Positions 10,301 to 24,400 of a stretch of 64,000 nt of DNA are shown here, one piece after another; positions within the stretch are counted from its first letter, which is position 1; every line of letters begins with the position of its first letter. The notes under the pieces were generated by a model. That model was not told the origin of the DNA. It made no database searches and saw nothing but the letters and a program-made list of their open reading frames with translations. The translations under genes were made by a program, and so were the position numbers. This stretch comes from Ochromonas danica. Taxonomy: Eukaryota; Sar; Chrysophyceae; Chromulinales; Chromulinaceae. The stretch spans positions 1 through 64,000 of the forward strand of contig VKHL01000089.1 in the NCBI GenBank assembly GCA_015146655.1. Reading direction: 5' to 3'.

Positions 10301-13300
10301 GGTCTCGTGGGTGGTAATTTCAATCGATGGATCACTTTGCTCTTCCCCTTGTATAACAACGACCACCAAGAGGTCTGTAAGATAGAGATTGAATTACGAG
10401 CGAAGCTTATTTGGAAGGAAATTGTGGAAGAAATTCGCGATAAACAAGACCCTTACAACTTGAAGCGATTGGAGCAATTGCTTCCTGGTAACAGAGAGGT
10501 TACGGATACTTCTCATCATAGCAGTCATCGCTTTAACAACAAGAACGATATGCAGCACCAGCCACTAACTAAACAACTCTTGAACCAGTACGATGACTTG
10601 GTCATAAACAGGAATGGAGTTGAGGATGAAGAAGATGCAGACCATGACAATGACCGAGAGGACTGGGAAAAAGCAGTCAGTGAGCTTCGAGGAGATGCAA
10701 AGATATCTGCACCGCCATCGACTCCAGGAACTGCTCCGTCGGCAGATGCCTCTACAGTCAGCATGGATGAATCATCGTCACAACTCATGTTAGATGGCTA
10801 TGGATATGGTCAACATCAATATCCCAAGGCATTGAAGGTGGGTCTCGCTGCTTGCGGTTTTACACTTTTTGCCACTACAGGCCATGCAATAATAATTCAT
10901 TGTGATACTATATGTTTGATTGGTGTCTTTTGTTAGGTTTTACCCAATTTCACAAATGCCAAAATATTTTTAGAGAAGAAAATTGCTACTCATCAAGTTG
11001 CAATTCAATCTCTCTCTCGTCAATTGGAAGATCGCAAGCACAACCTGGATGACTTGATTAAACAGAAACAAGACTATTTGAATCGTTTGATCTCTGATAA
11101 TAGAAACCAGCATAAAAAGCTAACATTCCAAGCTACGGATTTACGAGATCAAATTACTTCTATTCAAAAGGCTGTTGCTGATCTCAGAAGACCTCATCCA
11201 GAGCCCAAGGAACCTGAATTCGAAGATCTCGGTCCTGTGCCTTACGTCCCCATGGTCCATCTTCCGCCTCAGCTGGATGGTCGAGGCAAGAAGAAGAAAG
11301 CTATCCCCAATGATCAGCTCAAGACGTTGATAGAGCAGATCGAGCAAGGGCAATGCGATGGGAAGGAGATTCTGCCAGGTCAAGGCAATGAAGGAGGCAC
11401 TGGCGGCGGTGGAGGCGGAGGTATTCGTATACCAGAGCCCTTCTATCCAAACCAAGGACAACTGCTTAAGATCAACAAAGCTCGTGAGGCAAGGAATAGT
11501 ATCCTAGACAATCAGAGAGAACAAGAACTAAAACGCCGTGAGCATCTCATGGAACTCTATCGGGTCGATCATCAACACTATTTAGACCTTGAAGAGACAA
11601 GAAACAAGAATCTCAACAAAGCTTGCAAGGATAGTCGTAAGATCTTCTTGAAATATAACCATCTCGTGGAACGAATAGAGAACTTTGAAGAAGAGCTCCG
11701 TGGGTATGACTTGGACATCCAAAGCATGCAAGATCTTCTACTATTACATCAAAGGTCAATGGCAAACTATAAGGTAATGGTCTTGAAGTACATGTTGGAG
11801 TTTCAACGGCAACAAAATCATATCCAGGCATTGAAACAGAAGTTAAATAAGCTCTTGAATGCTCGACGATATCTCTTGGAATATCCTGCCGCACATGTCA
11901 CTTCTTCTCCTCATGTTAATGGTAGCAATGGTGGTGGTGTTGGTAGTAGTGGTCACATTGGCAATGCCTCTACCTCTCCTCTCCCTGCTTCTTCATCGTC
12001 TTCTTCTGGTTTTGATCAATGTATCATTCAAGACCAATGCTCTCGACAATTAAAGCTGCTTCGTCTGGAAATCTACACCGTGAAAACCCTGTTAGTTCAA
12101 GAAGGACTCAAGATGCGACATCTTATCACAGAAGAAGAAGCTTTCTATTCCCATGAAGTCCATCGTATCGACCATTCCATTGAGATCATTCAACAGCGTT
12201 TCCTCTTCGACTCCTTGATCATCACTTTCAAAGTGAATGCCACACAGACTTATAATGATCTTCTCAAGTACAAACTGGTAGAAGCACAAGGCGATGACGA
12301 AGGTGTGGACACCATAGAGGATCTCAAAGAAGCCTATCATGATAAGAAGATCTGGAAGAGTCCCGAAATCGAACAAGCTCAACAACGATGTGATCTATTG
12401 GACAAGAAGATTGCCATGATTTATGAGTTCACACGCTCAACAGGAAAGAGTCAGACCATGTTGATTAATACCCTCTATCAAAGTCATACCTACGAGCAAT
12501 GGAGTCTACGCGATGGATTCGTCGAATACAGTGACTATGAGCGAGCACAATATCTGACTTTTCAATGTTTGCAAATGGTCAAGAAGTATCGTTTTGACTA
12601 TGAAAAGAAGAAGAGCGAGGTTACTCCGCAATTACAACGCTATCAAAGTGAGCAAATCTTAATTCGCCAAGAAATGGACAATCATCTTCTTCTACATGAG
12701 CGAGAAACACAAGCATTGAATAACAACACACAGATTATCTTAACCTCATTACGAGATTTTCTTCATAATTATCGTGAACAAACTAATCATAGACTTGAAG
12801 AGTTAGAAAGTAATGTTATCTCATTATCAAAGGAATGTCAAAAGATTCGTGAAGATCTGCTTTCCCAGCAGATGATTTACAATGAAAAGATCAAAATCCT
12901 CTGGGCATTCATTCACACTTTACAAACATCTTTACAACAACTAACAGCGAAGTTAGAGATTACTATGGAAGAGAATGAGAAGATTGTAATTCAGAGCAAG
13001 TTGATGGCTGATCAGATTCGATCATCACTACGTAAAGAGCGACAGCATTCAGCCAACCTTTATTTCATCCTACACAGTCAGAAAGGATTGATTAGATACC
13101 TTTATGATGTCATTCAGAAGACAATCATTATGAGTCGCAAGAAGTTGAATGAGAACAAGCAAGAGAAGGAGAAATTGAAAAGAGAGATTTACCAGCAAGT
13201 TTTCACTGTGACTACCTTGTCCACTAACATTGACCTTCTCTTCGAGTTCTTTGTCTCAAGGATTGCTAATCTGGCAGGAGCAAATGTTCAATATAATGAC

Positions 13301-16300
13301 CAACTGGCAGTCTACCACACACCTCAACTACTGGCTATCCTCTGTCGATATGGCAACCACTCGATTAAATACTATGCCGCCAAGGCCTTGGGTAATATTG
13401 GGTGGAATTCGTTCGTAGAGAGAAGAATCCTTGTGTGGGATGCGCTGACCTACTGGAAGGATCTGCGCACAAAGGCATTAGATTTCACCGCAAAGCGGCA
13501 GCAGCAGCAGTCCGCTATGTCCATCACCAAACATAGTGAGGGACAAGTCACAGAACTAGAAGACGAAGAGGAGAATATCGATCAGCTCGATATGAGCAAT
13601 ATCTATCAAACAGGATGGGATATCTTCAATAAGACTAGTAATGTCAATAGCATTGTCTCTGTTTATAACAATCTACGAGGAAGTAATCGTCTACAACTCA
13701 CAGCTGGTGCAGGAGGAGGATCTAATCCTTTGTCTTTGCGTACTTACATCAAACAGCGTAGGCAATGGGCATTACGTGCAAATAAACGACGTGAAGGTCC
13801 TAGCTATGCCAATCAGAAGCTTCTCAATATCAGAGACCAAGTGTTGCCCATTCTATTTGAACTCTCCATTGCAGAAAACAAAGAACTCTCTTTCACTATA
13901 GAAGAATTACAAGAGATTATTGAAAGAAATGTTCAAGAGCCTGGTAATACTCGATTAGATCTTGTGTTAGAGAACTTACAACGTATTGAAGAAGTTGTCA
14001 CTCAGTTATCTCATTCTAAGAGAAAGAATCCATTAATTGAAGGAAATGGTCATAATGACCTCGTGTTGTTGGGGACGACGACAGCGGAAAGAATGGACAA
14101 TCTCAACCTATCAACTTCCATCTCTCGTAGCGCCGCATTGGCCATTGCTGTTTCTTCTTATGAACCTTCGAATCACACAGACATCTTGTCTAATTACCTC
14201 TCACTCTATGCTTTGTTGCTAATGGTTCAGAGAGGAGGAGATGTAGAGATTCAAACACACGCTGCTATTACCATTGCTAACCTGTCGTATAAGAATGAAT
14301 ATGGCCAGTCTCTCTTTGGTGCTTTACAGTTGATTCCTCCTTTGATTCAGTTGATGTTTGTGCCTATCGCAGATGTACTCGAGGCTGTCACTGCTGCCTT
14401 GGCTAATCTCACTTCCTACCACGACGTCAACTGCCATCGATTCATTGAATCCCATGGTATTGATGGAGCTATTCATGTCTTGTATCACGCGAAGAACAAT
14501 GAGAACCTTTTGGATTGTGATCAAGGCGATGAGATCCAAGCCAATGCAGCAGAGTTGTTGACAAACATCTCCCGCTATGCTACCCTCGAGACACTTCCGT
14601 TTTTCAACGAGACTGTCATCAACAATCTCATCTTACTCTGTGCTGCCTCGAATATCCAATGTAAACGGTATATTCCTTTGATCTTGGGTAACATCTCCCA
14701 AAGTAGTGAACTACGACATCGCATTGGTCAGTTGGGAGGGATTGAAGCTTTGTTTTTGGCCTTAGAGAATGAAGACCATATTGTCAAATGCAATATTCTA
14801 TGGGCTCTGTCTAATCTCATGTATTACCCTCCCAATCAGGAGCGAGCAGGTCGATTCATGACCGAAGTCACTCACTACCTCTTCATTTCTAACTTGCCTT
14901 ACTACACAGAGAACATTCGCATTCATGCCGCTGTACTCTTGGGGAATATGGTCTATTACAATACAGCCAATCGCATTCGCTTCTTGGAGATTGACCAAGC
15001 ATTGGAGACGTTGTTCTTCTACCTCAAAAACAAAGACTGCTCGCCCATCTTGGAAGGTTGTCTGCGTATCTTATTATCCTTGTCCTACCTCGATCGTATC
15101 GCCTTGTTCTTAGGACAGGAGGCAGGGATGATTCCAGTGCTTCTATCGTATCTCTCTCCTCCTTCCTATAGCAATAACATCACCAAATATGTGCTCGAGG
15201 TTCTGTCTAATCTCTGTCTACATCATGCCAATCGAAAGGTCATGTACGAGGAGCATGGTATTGACATCTTGGTTCCTTTGCAAGCACATCAAGTGGAGGA
15301 GATTAGAACATTGGGTCGGGAGGTGGTAAGTCACTTGGAGGACATCACTCCTGAGGAAGTGCTGGCAAGAAAGCGAGAGGCTTTGCCTATTGAACGCGTC
15401 GTCGCACTGGCAAGCCACAGCGACCCTTTGGTACGAGCTGTCGCGGCAGAGCAGATGGGCGAACATCTCTATCGACAGTCCACCAATACTCTTGCTCCAC
15501 CTTTGTCAAGTACTACCACTGGTGGGACTGGAGGCGGAGCAGGTGCAGGAGCAATCACATCAATGGAGGATATGCAAAAGACAATCTCCAGCCTGGGAGG
15601 TTTGGATTCTTTGCTTGCCATCGCAAATCATCCAGACGAACCAGCTGTCTCTCTATTACCTGCCCTTTGGTCTCTGCGTAACCTGTTGGTTAACAATTTC
15701 GACAATCAGTCTCAGTTCCACTATCGCGATGGTGTGCAAGTGCTCTGTAAGGTCCTGGACAGTGTCATGGAAAGGAATATCTACCAAGAAGACGTGGAGA
15801 AGGTGATAGAAGGTGTCTTGATATGTCTGCTAGCTGCAACCCAAAGACATGATCGCAATGCGAGACGCTTGGTGATGATCGGATTGGAAAGCATTCTCTC
15901 CCTCACCCCTCAGCAACAACAAGGCGGCAAGAACAAGAAGCGAACTCAACCTTCTCCTGCCAGTCCTGAACGCAAGAAGGAGATGGAAGAAGAGGATATC
16001 TATGTGCGAGCTGCCTTGCAGTCCGAAACAATCCAAGCATTAGTCCATAATCTCCTTCTCCAGCTCGGGCCGTACAATTATGTGGTATGTGGACACTGCC
16101 AACGCAAGCAAGACCTGCACGGCACGAACTGCCTCTACTGTGGACACAGACTCCTCGTTGATGCCTCTGAGATTAACATGCAGCAGGCGAAGGCTTACAA
16201 ATCTCGCAGTGTTCGAGCAGGCAGACATGGAGATAGCAGCCTTGGCGCTGAAGAGAATCCTTCCAAACCTCACAGTGCCAATGCTCTTGGAGTATCGTCA

Positions 16301-16597
16301 CCTGAGAGAGACGATGGAAGGAGAGTCCGAATGATGAGTCAGAGTGCTCGTATGTTACCAACTGTTGGTGGTGGGGGGTGGAAGGAGATGAAGCAAGAGG
16401 AGCAGATGCCATCAGGAGTGATGATGAGTGCCAGTACTGGACAGCTCCCTCCACTTGAAACTAACTCTGCACAAGCTGTACAAGGAGGAGGAGGCGGTGG
16501 GGTTGGATTGTCCAAATTCTCCTTAGCGAGGTCATTGCCCTCCAAGAGTCACCCCATACCAGACAATAACAACAACAATAACAACAACAACTCCTAG
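7331..16597 (+). CDS. Giant WW / C2-like / coiled-coil / armadillo-repeat protein, about 3055 aa
   Basis: Two exons, 7331..10837 and 10937..16597, joined in phase 0 across a 99-nt GT-AG intron. The start is the first ATG (MDDENDEANFAYAEE); in-frame codons upstream reach only a GTG. Parts in order: coiled coil (about 10-245); WW domain 1 (247-272, WQIKYDDYGRPFFEH, second Trp in GQTMWEAP); a degenerate WW-like unit (299-325, WQLCTDSKGQIYYKH, second Trp lost); a basic KKKKEKERK tract; a long charged helix (490-580); an acidic linker; a C2-like beta fold (910-1035, HFYVGKGSHALDGL); coiled coils (1170-1900) with a poly-Gly hinge; armadillo repeats (about 1950-2800); a CxxC-x(12)-CxxC zinc ribbon (near 2890, CGHCQRKQ and CLYCGHR); and a poly-Asn tail. 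The architecture suggests a cytoskeletal or ciliary scaffold, but I recognise no named family. Confidence 0.85.
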
Positions 16598-16823
16598 ACT
16601 AAACCACTCCTGTCTTTGATGTAAATATAATGTATTAAGAAGCTATTATATTAACCAAGTTAACTGACCATTACCCAAACATTTACTACTACTGCTACTA
16701 ACATGTGCACTGCGGTACAAGACCATAACAAGACCATTGAGAGTCGCACCACGCAAAACAATAATAGTTCATGCTGTGTGATGGCTTGTTGGGATTGAAA
16801 AAACGGCGTATTGCTGTGATGGA
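16598..16823. promoter_or_regulatory. Short spacer with AAGTTAAC, upstream of the IQ-TPR gene
   Basis: 226-bp gap between two same-strand genes. It holds the 3' UTR of the giant gene and AAGTTAAC at 16656-16663, 161 bp upstream of the next start codon, again matching the recurrent promoter-proximal motif. Confidence 0.3.
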
Positions 16824-18008
16824 ATGGAGAGCATACTAACAGGTCCTCTACCGAAGCCTGAAGAGGACGAGTTTGTCATCTATCGTCCTCCTTTACCTTC
16901 TCATCGCTTAGAGAATCGCTTTAGTCAAGAGAAAGAAGGAGTATGGAGACCTTCCTATTCCTACCGACACAAGCTGGAGGCTATCCAGTCACAACTCACA
17001 CCCGCTGAGAGATATCGTGAAGAACTTGCCACCTCTGGGAAACAGATTCGACTCATTCAAAGACTTGAGCTACGCATCCATCGCAATGCCGAGGCCTTCA
17101 CTTCCGCCGCGGTGCGCATCCAGGCAGTCACTCGTGGCATACAAGGCAGACAACGATTCGCAGCTATCCGTGACCTTCTACAAGCTAGCTATGAACTACG
17201 AAGGCTGACGCAAGAAGGTCGAGAGAGGTTTCAAGCGGGGGAATATGTACAAGTCGTGCCACTTTGTCATCGACAGCGTCAGCTGCTGTCCTTGCTGGTA
17301 CCACAAGATCCACAACACCAACACCACGTGGAGAAGGATTGGCAAGAGAAGCTAGTGACCAGCTGGCTTGTAGAAAGTCACTGTCACTATATCTTGGCCA
17401 GTTATGAGGAGGTCATTCGATGCGCCATGTCAGCCATCACAGCGGCTGCAAGAGATCCACAAGAAGAAGCTTTTCGACTCATTGCCTGTGCACGAGGTCG
17501 ACTAGGTCGTTATGAAGAAGCTCTCAATGGGTTGAATGAAGCCTTTACCATCTTACCCGAGTCATCTGTGGCATTGGTACGGTTGAATGCCTTGCTGTGC
17601 ATGGCTTGTTTGCCACCGCGACTGGAAAATGCGCTGGACAGCTTCAATGATTTGGTCTCGAGGAATGCACAAGATCTCGATGCTGTAAGTCTTCCCCTCT
17701 TCCTTCCATCCTCTTCAAAGCTGCTTTATGATGTGCTGAGGGGACAGTTGTTGGAGCGTGCGGGAGTATTTTGTGCTTTGCAGGATTTCTCATCCGCTTT
17801 ACGAGATTTGCAGCGCATTTTAGCCTTCAAACCAAATCATGTGGAGGGTCGCCTCCGACGTGGTCGCCTCTATTGCTGTCTGAGAGATTGGCATCGAGCT
17901 AAGATCGACTTCGACCTGCTGCTCACTGCCAAGGGCGTTGTCTTGACAGAAGGACAAGCCAATGAAGCCCGCGCTGCTTTGGAATTGATTCGTTCTAAAG
18001 ACAATTAA
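16824..18008 (+). CDS. IQ-motif and TPR-like repeat protein
   Basis: 394 aa, single reading frame. An IQ calmodulin-binding motif lies at about residues 94-112 (AAVRIQAVTRGIQGRQRF). From about residue 120 to the end there are helical TPR-like repeats (for example RERFQAGEYVQVVPLCHRQ, GRYEEALNGLNEAFTILPES, FSSALRDLQRILAFKPNHVE and CLRDWHRAKIDFDLLLTAKG). The N-terminal 90 residues are Pro-rich. TPR plus IQ proteins often act as calcium-sensitive adaptors, including in cilia, but no orthologue is recognised. A 36-nt stretch at 17685-17720 begins GTAAGT and ends AAAG. It keeps frame if retained and is shorter than every other intron here, so I treat it as coding. Another ATG at 16819 is out of frame. 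Confidence 0.75.
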   Translation: MESILTGPLPKPEEDEFVIYRPPLPSHRLENRFSQEKEGVWRPSYSYRHKLEAIQSQLTPAERYREELATSGKQIRLIQRLELRIHRNAEAFTSAAVRIQAVTRGIQGRQRFAAIRDLLQASYELRRLTQEGRERFQAGEYVQVVPLCHRQRQLLSLLVPQDPQHQHHVEKDWQEKLVTSWLVESHCHYILASYEEVIRCAMSAITAAARDPQEEAFRLIACARGRLGRYEEALNGLNEAFTILPESSVALVRLNALLCMACLPPRLENALDSFNDLVSRNAQDLDAVSLPLFLPSSSKLLYDVLRGQLLERAGVFCALQDFSSALRDLQRILAFKPNHVEGRLRRGRLYCCLRDWHRAKIDFDLLLTAKGVVLTEGQANEARAALELIRSKDN

Positions 18009-18435
18009 AGAAAAAGAAGTAGAAGAAGAAGAAGAAGCACTTCCATTCTGTGGATACTGTAGGTGTATCTCACGACATCCATCTCTTCAAGTGGAACTAC
18101 AGTACAGTTGCTATGAGATGCGTTGGTTGCAGTGTTCAAGCAACAGCAGGACATGTACTGCTATATTAGAACAAATCTTGTTCAATGTTGTTGTCTAGCT
18201 GTAGTTGTTGCTTCTGCCTATTTGCGATGGTCATGAGAGACAGCCATGGACAGGATTATGATGTGATATGATATGATGACATGATGATGATGGTGTATTA
18301 TTGTTACTACTGTATTACATTATCATTCTCAATCTTACTTATCAATTATAAATCAGAATTAATCTCGCAGCGAAGTATCTCGTCGTGCGGATCTCTATTG
18401 ACTAATTCAGATCATGTTGTTGACGTTGTTGGGCA
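18009..18435. other. Convergent intergenic region
   Basis: 3' ends of the IQ-TPR gene and acetyl-CoA carboxylase face each other. It contains short GAA and GATGAT runs. No gene, RNA hallmark or mobile element is seen. Confidence 0.5.
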
Positions 18436-21400
18436 TTACACCTGGCAAGATGCGATGAGATCGTCGAGAACTTTCTCGTTCTTGCGGAACCATTCCACCA
18501 CAGCGCGATCCTCCGTCAAGTCCTTGGGAATGGCCGCGTGCAACTAAATAGACGACATGGTAGCATGATAAGAGTCATGTGAGTTAGCTGGTGATAGTGT
18601 TTGTTTGTCTGTCTGTCTGCGTCTCACCTTTTCGTGGGCCTGGTCCAGGTTGACTGCCCCTCTCGAGACACGAACCATCTCCTCTTTAACGAATTCTTCG
18701 CGTTGACGCTTGAGAATACGCCAATAGAAGAACTTTCTAGCCGACTTCCATTCCAAAATATCCTAACAACAGTAGTAGCAGCAACAAGTGCTCGTCGTTT
18801 AGTTCGTGTGGACTGTACGTAGTGTAATGTAATGCGATAAGATGAGACAAAACTAACCTGAATGCAACCCTTGGCCTTCATGCGACCAGCACGGTCATGA
18901 AGATCAGCAAATTCATGAGCGAGAGAGAGATACAAAGGACTCAATGCCTTCTCTCGTTTCTGAATATCCTGAGACAGCTTGTCCTTCTCACTCTTCTCCA
19001 ATGCCTGGCCAAACGCTTCATCGAGCTCGCGAAGCACAGGATCTAAGCGATGCATAGTCTGGATTTGCTCTTGAGGACGATACTTGACTTCACAGATACC
19101 AGGAGGCTCTAAGATACCACCGCGGCTGTCCACGTCTGCAAACATCTGAATCTTGTGGATATTGATGGTCGGGTCGATGACAACCCAGGCACCGCCACGC
19201 AACTCGCTGTTGGGAGGGATGTAGATGAAGACAGGATGCTTGTAGCCACGCAGCGCGTCCACGATCATTGCACCATACTTGAGAATCTCTCCGTACATGT
19301 CTCTAGTTCCACCACTAAAGCCTCTCCAGTTGGCTAAGATGATGAGAGGCAAGTTCTCACCGCGATTGAAATCTTGGATCGCCTGGGCAGTCTTGAAGGC
19401 GCTGTCAGGATACCAGACCTGTCCAGCCTGAGGTAAGATTGCCTCTCGACTGTCCGCATTGCCAGGATCCGCTGGGATGCGCTGCTCCACTTGACGAGTT
19501 TCCACAGCGATAACACCCACATTGATACCTATTCAATCATTACACACCCATTACTCCATCAGAACAACAACAGCATTATGTGTATTAATATAAATCTAAA
19601 TCATACCTCCCAGACGACCTCTTCCAACGACAACACTCTTGCCCCAGCCAGCGAGATATTCTGTGAAGGAATCTTTGTCCAAGAAACCAGACAAGTAGCT
19701 GCCATCTTCCAAATGCTTACCAGCAAGCATATGACGAGGATCATAAGGGGTCTTGGTAGGAAGAAATCCAATCTCACGGTCCACACGATCAATGAAAGGA
19801 TGGCTATAAGGCAGGATTGGAGCAATCTTGCTCTTGCTCTGAGGCACGTATGACAACCAGCGGAGAATCTCATTCATGCCCTCTTCGTCATCACGGACGA
19901 TCTGATGGGCAATACCATTGGGATGCATGATCTGAGGGCCGCCTAACTGATCTTGAGAGGTATAAACTTCCTTGCCCAGCAGCTTGTTCAAAGCAGAATA
20001 ACCCGTGAGGATCATAGGACCTTGTTGCATCTGAATGACACGTTGACCAAGACGATTGAGATAAGCACCAATACCCACCGAGCGACCTGGACACAATAAC
20101 CATATTGTTAGTTAACGATACCATCAACAAGCGGTACAAGGCAAGGCGACTTGACTAACCAGTGACATAAGAAAGAGTGAAGATCTCTTCATAAGCACGA
20201 GAAGTCTCTCCGGCGATCAAACCACTGCCACGCAAGTTCTCCACACCAATTCCATTGCTCTGTACGTAGAAGTCACACAATCATGATAAACTATTAGTGG
20301 ACAGCAAGGAAGAGCTCAACTGACCTGTCCGATAATAGAGATTAGCTTGTAGCGCACTTCTTCCGCTTCACCCTGTGAGTTCTTGATAACAATGGGATGA
20401 GCTTCAACAGTGTTAGCAGGCAAGGATTGGTAATCTTCTTGAGTGAGGTAGAGATAATCAAAGCCAGCAGCGGGACTATTCTCATCCTTCCAAGCAACCT
20501 GAAACACAAAACATGATGAGCGGATGAATCAAACAGAGAGAAAATGAGAACTACCCCACCTTAAACTTGGGCTTGAGATCATCCACAAGGCCAATACGAG
20601 CACCAGAGTTACAAGAAATGAAAATACGAGGTAAACCCAAGTAGCGAGCATATTGAGAGATCTATCATCATGTATCATATCCATCATGTTAGCAAGCAGT
20701 AGTAGCAACAATATGTTAGGGTGAAGGGATGTAGTCTACCTTGTTGAAGAAATAGTCTTCTTGAATACCAAACGATCCGGATTGCACAGTGACATCATTA
20801 GCAATGACAACCACTTCTCTGCCTTGAGGATAGTGAGGAGTTTTCAAAGTGACATGCCAGGCAAGCATGCCAATCTTATTCTCTCCCGGGAAGCGCTTGA
20901 GACCTCTTCGCACTTCTTCCACAATGTTAGCAGTTGGGATATGATGAATATTCTCAGCAGACAGGTCAACCTTCTGGTAGACAGCGAGGGGCAGAGAAAG
21001 CTCATCGAAGGAGAAGAGATGGCTAGGGAAGGTGACATTGGCCAGATTGGTGCTGTCTTGATAGCCTTGCCATTGCTTGATGACTGCGACCTCCAACAGA
21101 GCCAGGAAGTCAGTAGCATAAGTGGATCCCACTTTACGAGCCATAGAGCGCTTCTTCTGCAAGGTGGTAGAAGTGGGGTAAGGATCCAAAACACAAAGAT
21201 CGCTAACACGAGCCAAACGACGCTTCTTGGTAGAAGAGTCTTCTCTTTCTTCCAATACAATAGAGCAATACTTGTCCGTCAAGCCGGTAATAGGATCGAT
21301 ATACTCACGATAGGCTTCACGAGTCAACCAACCGCCCGTAGAAGAGGATGCAATCAGACGAATAGGAACAGCTGCACGCTTTTTGGTAACAACGCCTTTC

Positions 21401-24400
21401 TCGTCTTCCTCGTCCTCAACTACACGCATCTTCACCTCAATCTCATCCACACGCAACTTCAACAGACGGGTAGCATACTTGGTGATCAACTGGTCCATGA
21501 TGCGTTGGAATTGCTCAATGCAAGATTCAACACTCATTTCCTGGTCGAGAAGAGTTCAGTTAGCCAACAGATCCACGAGATTAACAGTATTTCGAGTTGA
21601 CTTACCATTTCAGGAACAACATGGACAAAGAGTCGGGAGGAGGCAGTGGAAGAAACACGAGGATCCAACATAACACGTTCGATTTCATCCAAGGCCATGA
21701 GGACAATACGATCAGCACCAGCAAGAGAGGTAGTATCCGTGGAATGAGAATTAGCACGCAGGAAGAGAACTTCAGGAGATGATTTGTCTTTGCCGCCAAA
21801 CGACTTCTCCTTGCCTAATAAAGAGTGTCATAGAATTCGTTGTTACACCATCAAATTGAAAGCAAAGGACTGCACATTGAGGGAAAAGGTTACCTAAGAA
21901 CAAGAAGGCATTTCTTCCAACAGAAGGGAGACGAACAAGTTCGTGGTTCTTCGTTAATCTGGGCAATTCCAAAAGCTGAGGAAGTGTTGCTCGCATATCT
22001 CTGGCAACCACGTCCTCTTGGTAACCAGTCTCACTGAGGTAAGTGTAGTAGGAGACCTTGGGACCCAAGTGTGACTGATGGTTGTCTTCTTCTTCAGGAT
22101 GAACAAGCAAGTAATTCACCATGCGCAGACTCATCGATTGATAGAGAGTTTCCTTATGAGGAGCAAGCAAACCTTCCAAATAAGCAGATTCCTCTTCTTG
22201 GTTGCGACGACCATTAGTGGAGAAAGCTAGGTGGAAGATGTTCAGAGGAGGCTGGTGCGAAGGACGAGCAGGGGTGGAGGCGAAGTACGTCTTGGCCTGA
22301 TTAACCAATCCTGCCATGTTTTCTGGAGTGATCTGCTCCATGGAATAAGGCAGAATTTGCATGTAGCCATACCTTGGCAGAGGAGGCTGAGCATCATCCA
22401 CGACTTCACGCAAAGAAAACTCCCATTTCGCAGTCAATGTTCCAGTGGCTGCATCGGTCTCAATGGCAATATTGTTGATACGATGAGCACGATAAACTCT
22501 GCGAATGTACAGTTCCATGGCTTTCTCACGGATGCTCGCGTAGCTATGACCAGCAGCTTGGATAGCTTGAAGTGTCTTAGTGGAGGTTGCCACAGCGCTA
22601 GCACCACCAGAAGGAAGGAGCTGTTGTTGCATCAGAATGACAACTAAGAGATCCACACTCACAGCAATGTTAGGCAGTCCAGCAAGCTCTTCAGCAGGGA
22701 CATCATCATTAGCCAAAGTCTGTACCAGTGCCTCCATACGAGAGCTGAAAGGAGGCATATTGACTACATCGAAGAGCTGGCGAAGCTTGAGGAACAAGGT
22801 ATTGTAATACAATGGCATAGAAGATACCAACACTTCATTAGCACGGTCCAAAGACTGTAACAATTGAGACAGAGTATTATAGAGAGCAGAATACTGCACA
22901 GGAGCAGTCTGACCAGCAACTGTAATAGGACTGTCGCCACGCAAGACTGTGAGAGGAAGATTGTAGCGTTGGGGAAGGATAAACTCCAACTGTCTTAAGA
23001 AGGCATTCATCACCTTCGTTCTAGCAGCAACACGCTTATGAGCAAAGCAGAGTGGAACCAAAGTTTGAAGGCTGTCACGATTGGACTTGATCAACGAGGA
23101 GATAATGGTGGCGTCGTCACGAGCATTGTTGGAAGAACCTTCCGCACCAGCGACTGGTGCAGTAGGAAGGAAAGGCAATTCTTGGCTGGCATAACGCTGG
23201 AAAGCCTTCTGAACAAGGTCAATCGACTGTTGAAGAGTAGCACCTTGGAAGTAAGTAGTCAAGAGCTCTTCCACATTGTCAACCTCATATCCTTCAGCGG
23301 CGAACAACAGCAGTTCCTCAATCTCATGGATAGACTTCTCAGCAACAGCGGGCATAAATCCCAAGTTGCCCACGAAAGCATTGATTGCCTTCACTCGAGA
23401 AGGATCTTGCAACTGTAACGAGGCAAGGAGTTCGCCAGCGCTGATAATAGAGCCAGAGGGCAAGTGATGAGTGATCACGCCAGATTCAGTGGAACGCAAC
23501 GCCATAATCATCTTCATGGCCTCCACTTCGACATAAGCCTCACCCTTGTTGACGAATGAACGGTCGGGATGCAAGTAGCGCACGATTTTGCCTATGAGAA
23601 CAAGCCAGAATATAAGAGACACACAAACCACGCGAAAGGGTCGTCAGTCTTACCAGTGACATCGGATCTTAATTCAGAAGGGTTATAGACGTTGGGAATC
23701 ATCACAGTGCGGCCGTTAATCTTCATTCTACAGGACACAAAGAAACAGAATGAGAAATGGGTCGATACAAACCAGAAGTGAGAGTTAAACGCTACCTTAA
23801 TCCAAGAGCTTCCTCCTGGCCATAAAGCTGGTAACTCTCTCCATTGACATGAACCAAGAGTGATCCGTCGGGCTGCTCGCGAATTCTGGCTTCCATCTCT
23901 TGACCATTGATAACCAGCTTATAGTACTGAGGTCCTAACATGGTCGCTTGGAAAGAGTATCTCATGTGATTGTAAACCACCTCAACAGGGAAGGTAGACA
24001 TGCTGTTTAATGCAGAGAGACCAGTTTGACCTCTTGACAAGGAAGCCACGAAGTCGGCAATGATACCTTTCGTGGTAGTGTAAGCCTTATAAATGGCGGT
24101 GGACATGGCGACCAACTCATCTTCCATTTCCACGACATGCACAGACTTTTCACGAATTAACTGATCAAGCCAAGAAGTGTCCAAAGTATTCTCCTTGAAA
24201 GCTTGCGTCTCCAACAACTTGATTAAGTACTCAATAGTCGTGCGAATATCACCGCGTACATCCATTTCCTTCAATGCCAAGACCAAAGACTTTCTTGCCT
24301 CCTCGCGGGTTGCTCCAGTGGAGAAAATATGGCCAAATTGGGAATCAGCATATTCATGGATGCCACCGTTGGCGCCAACAGAGAAATAGCCCCAAACACG

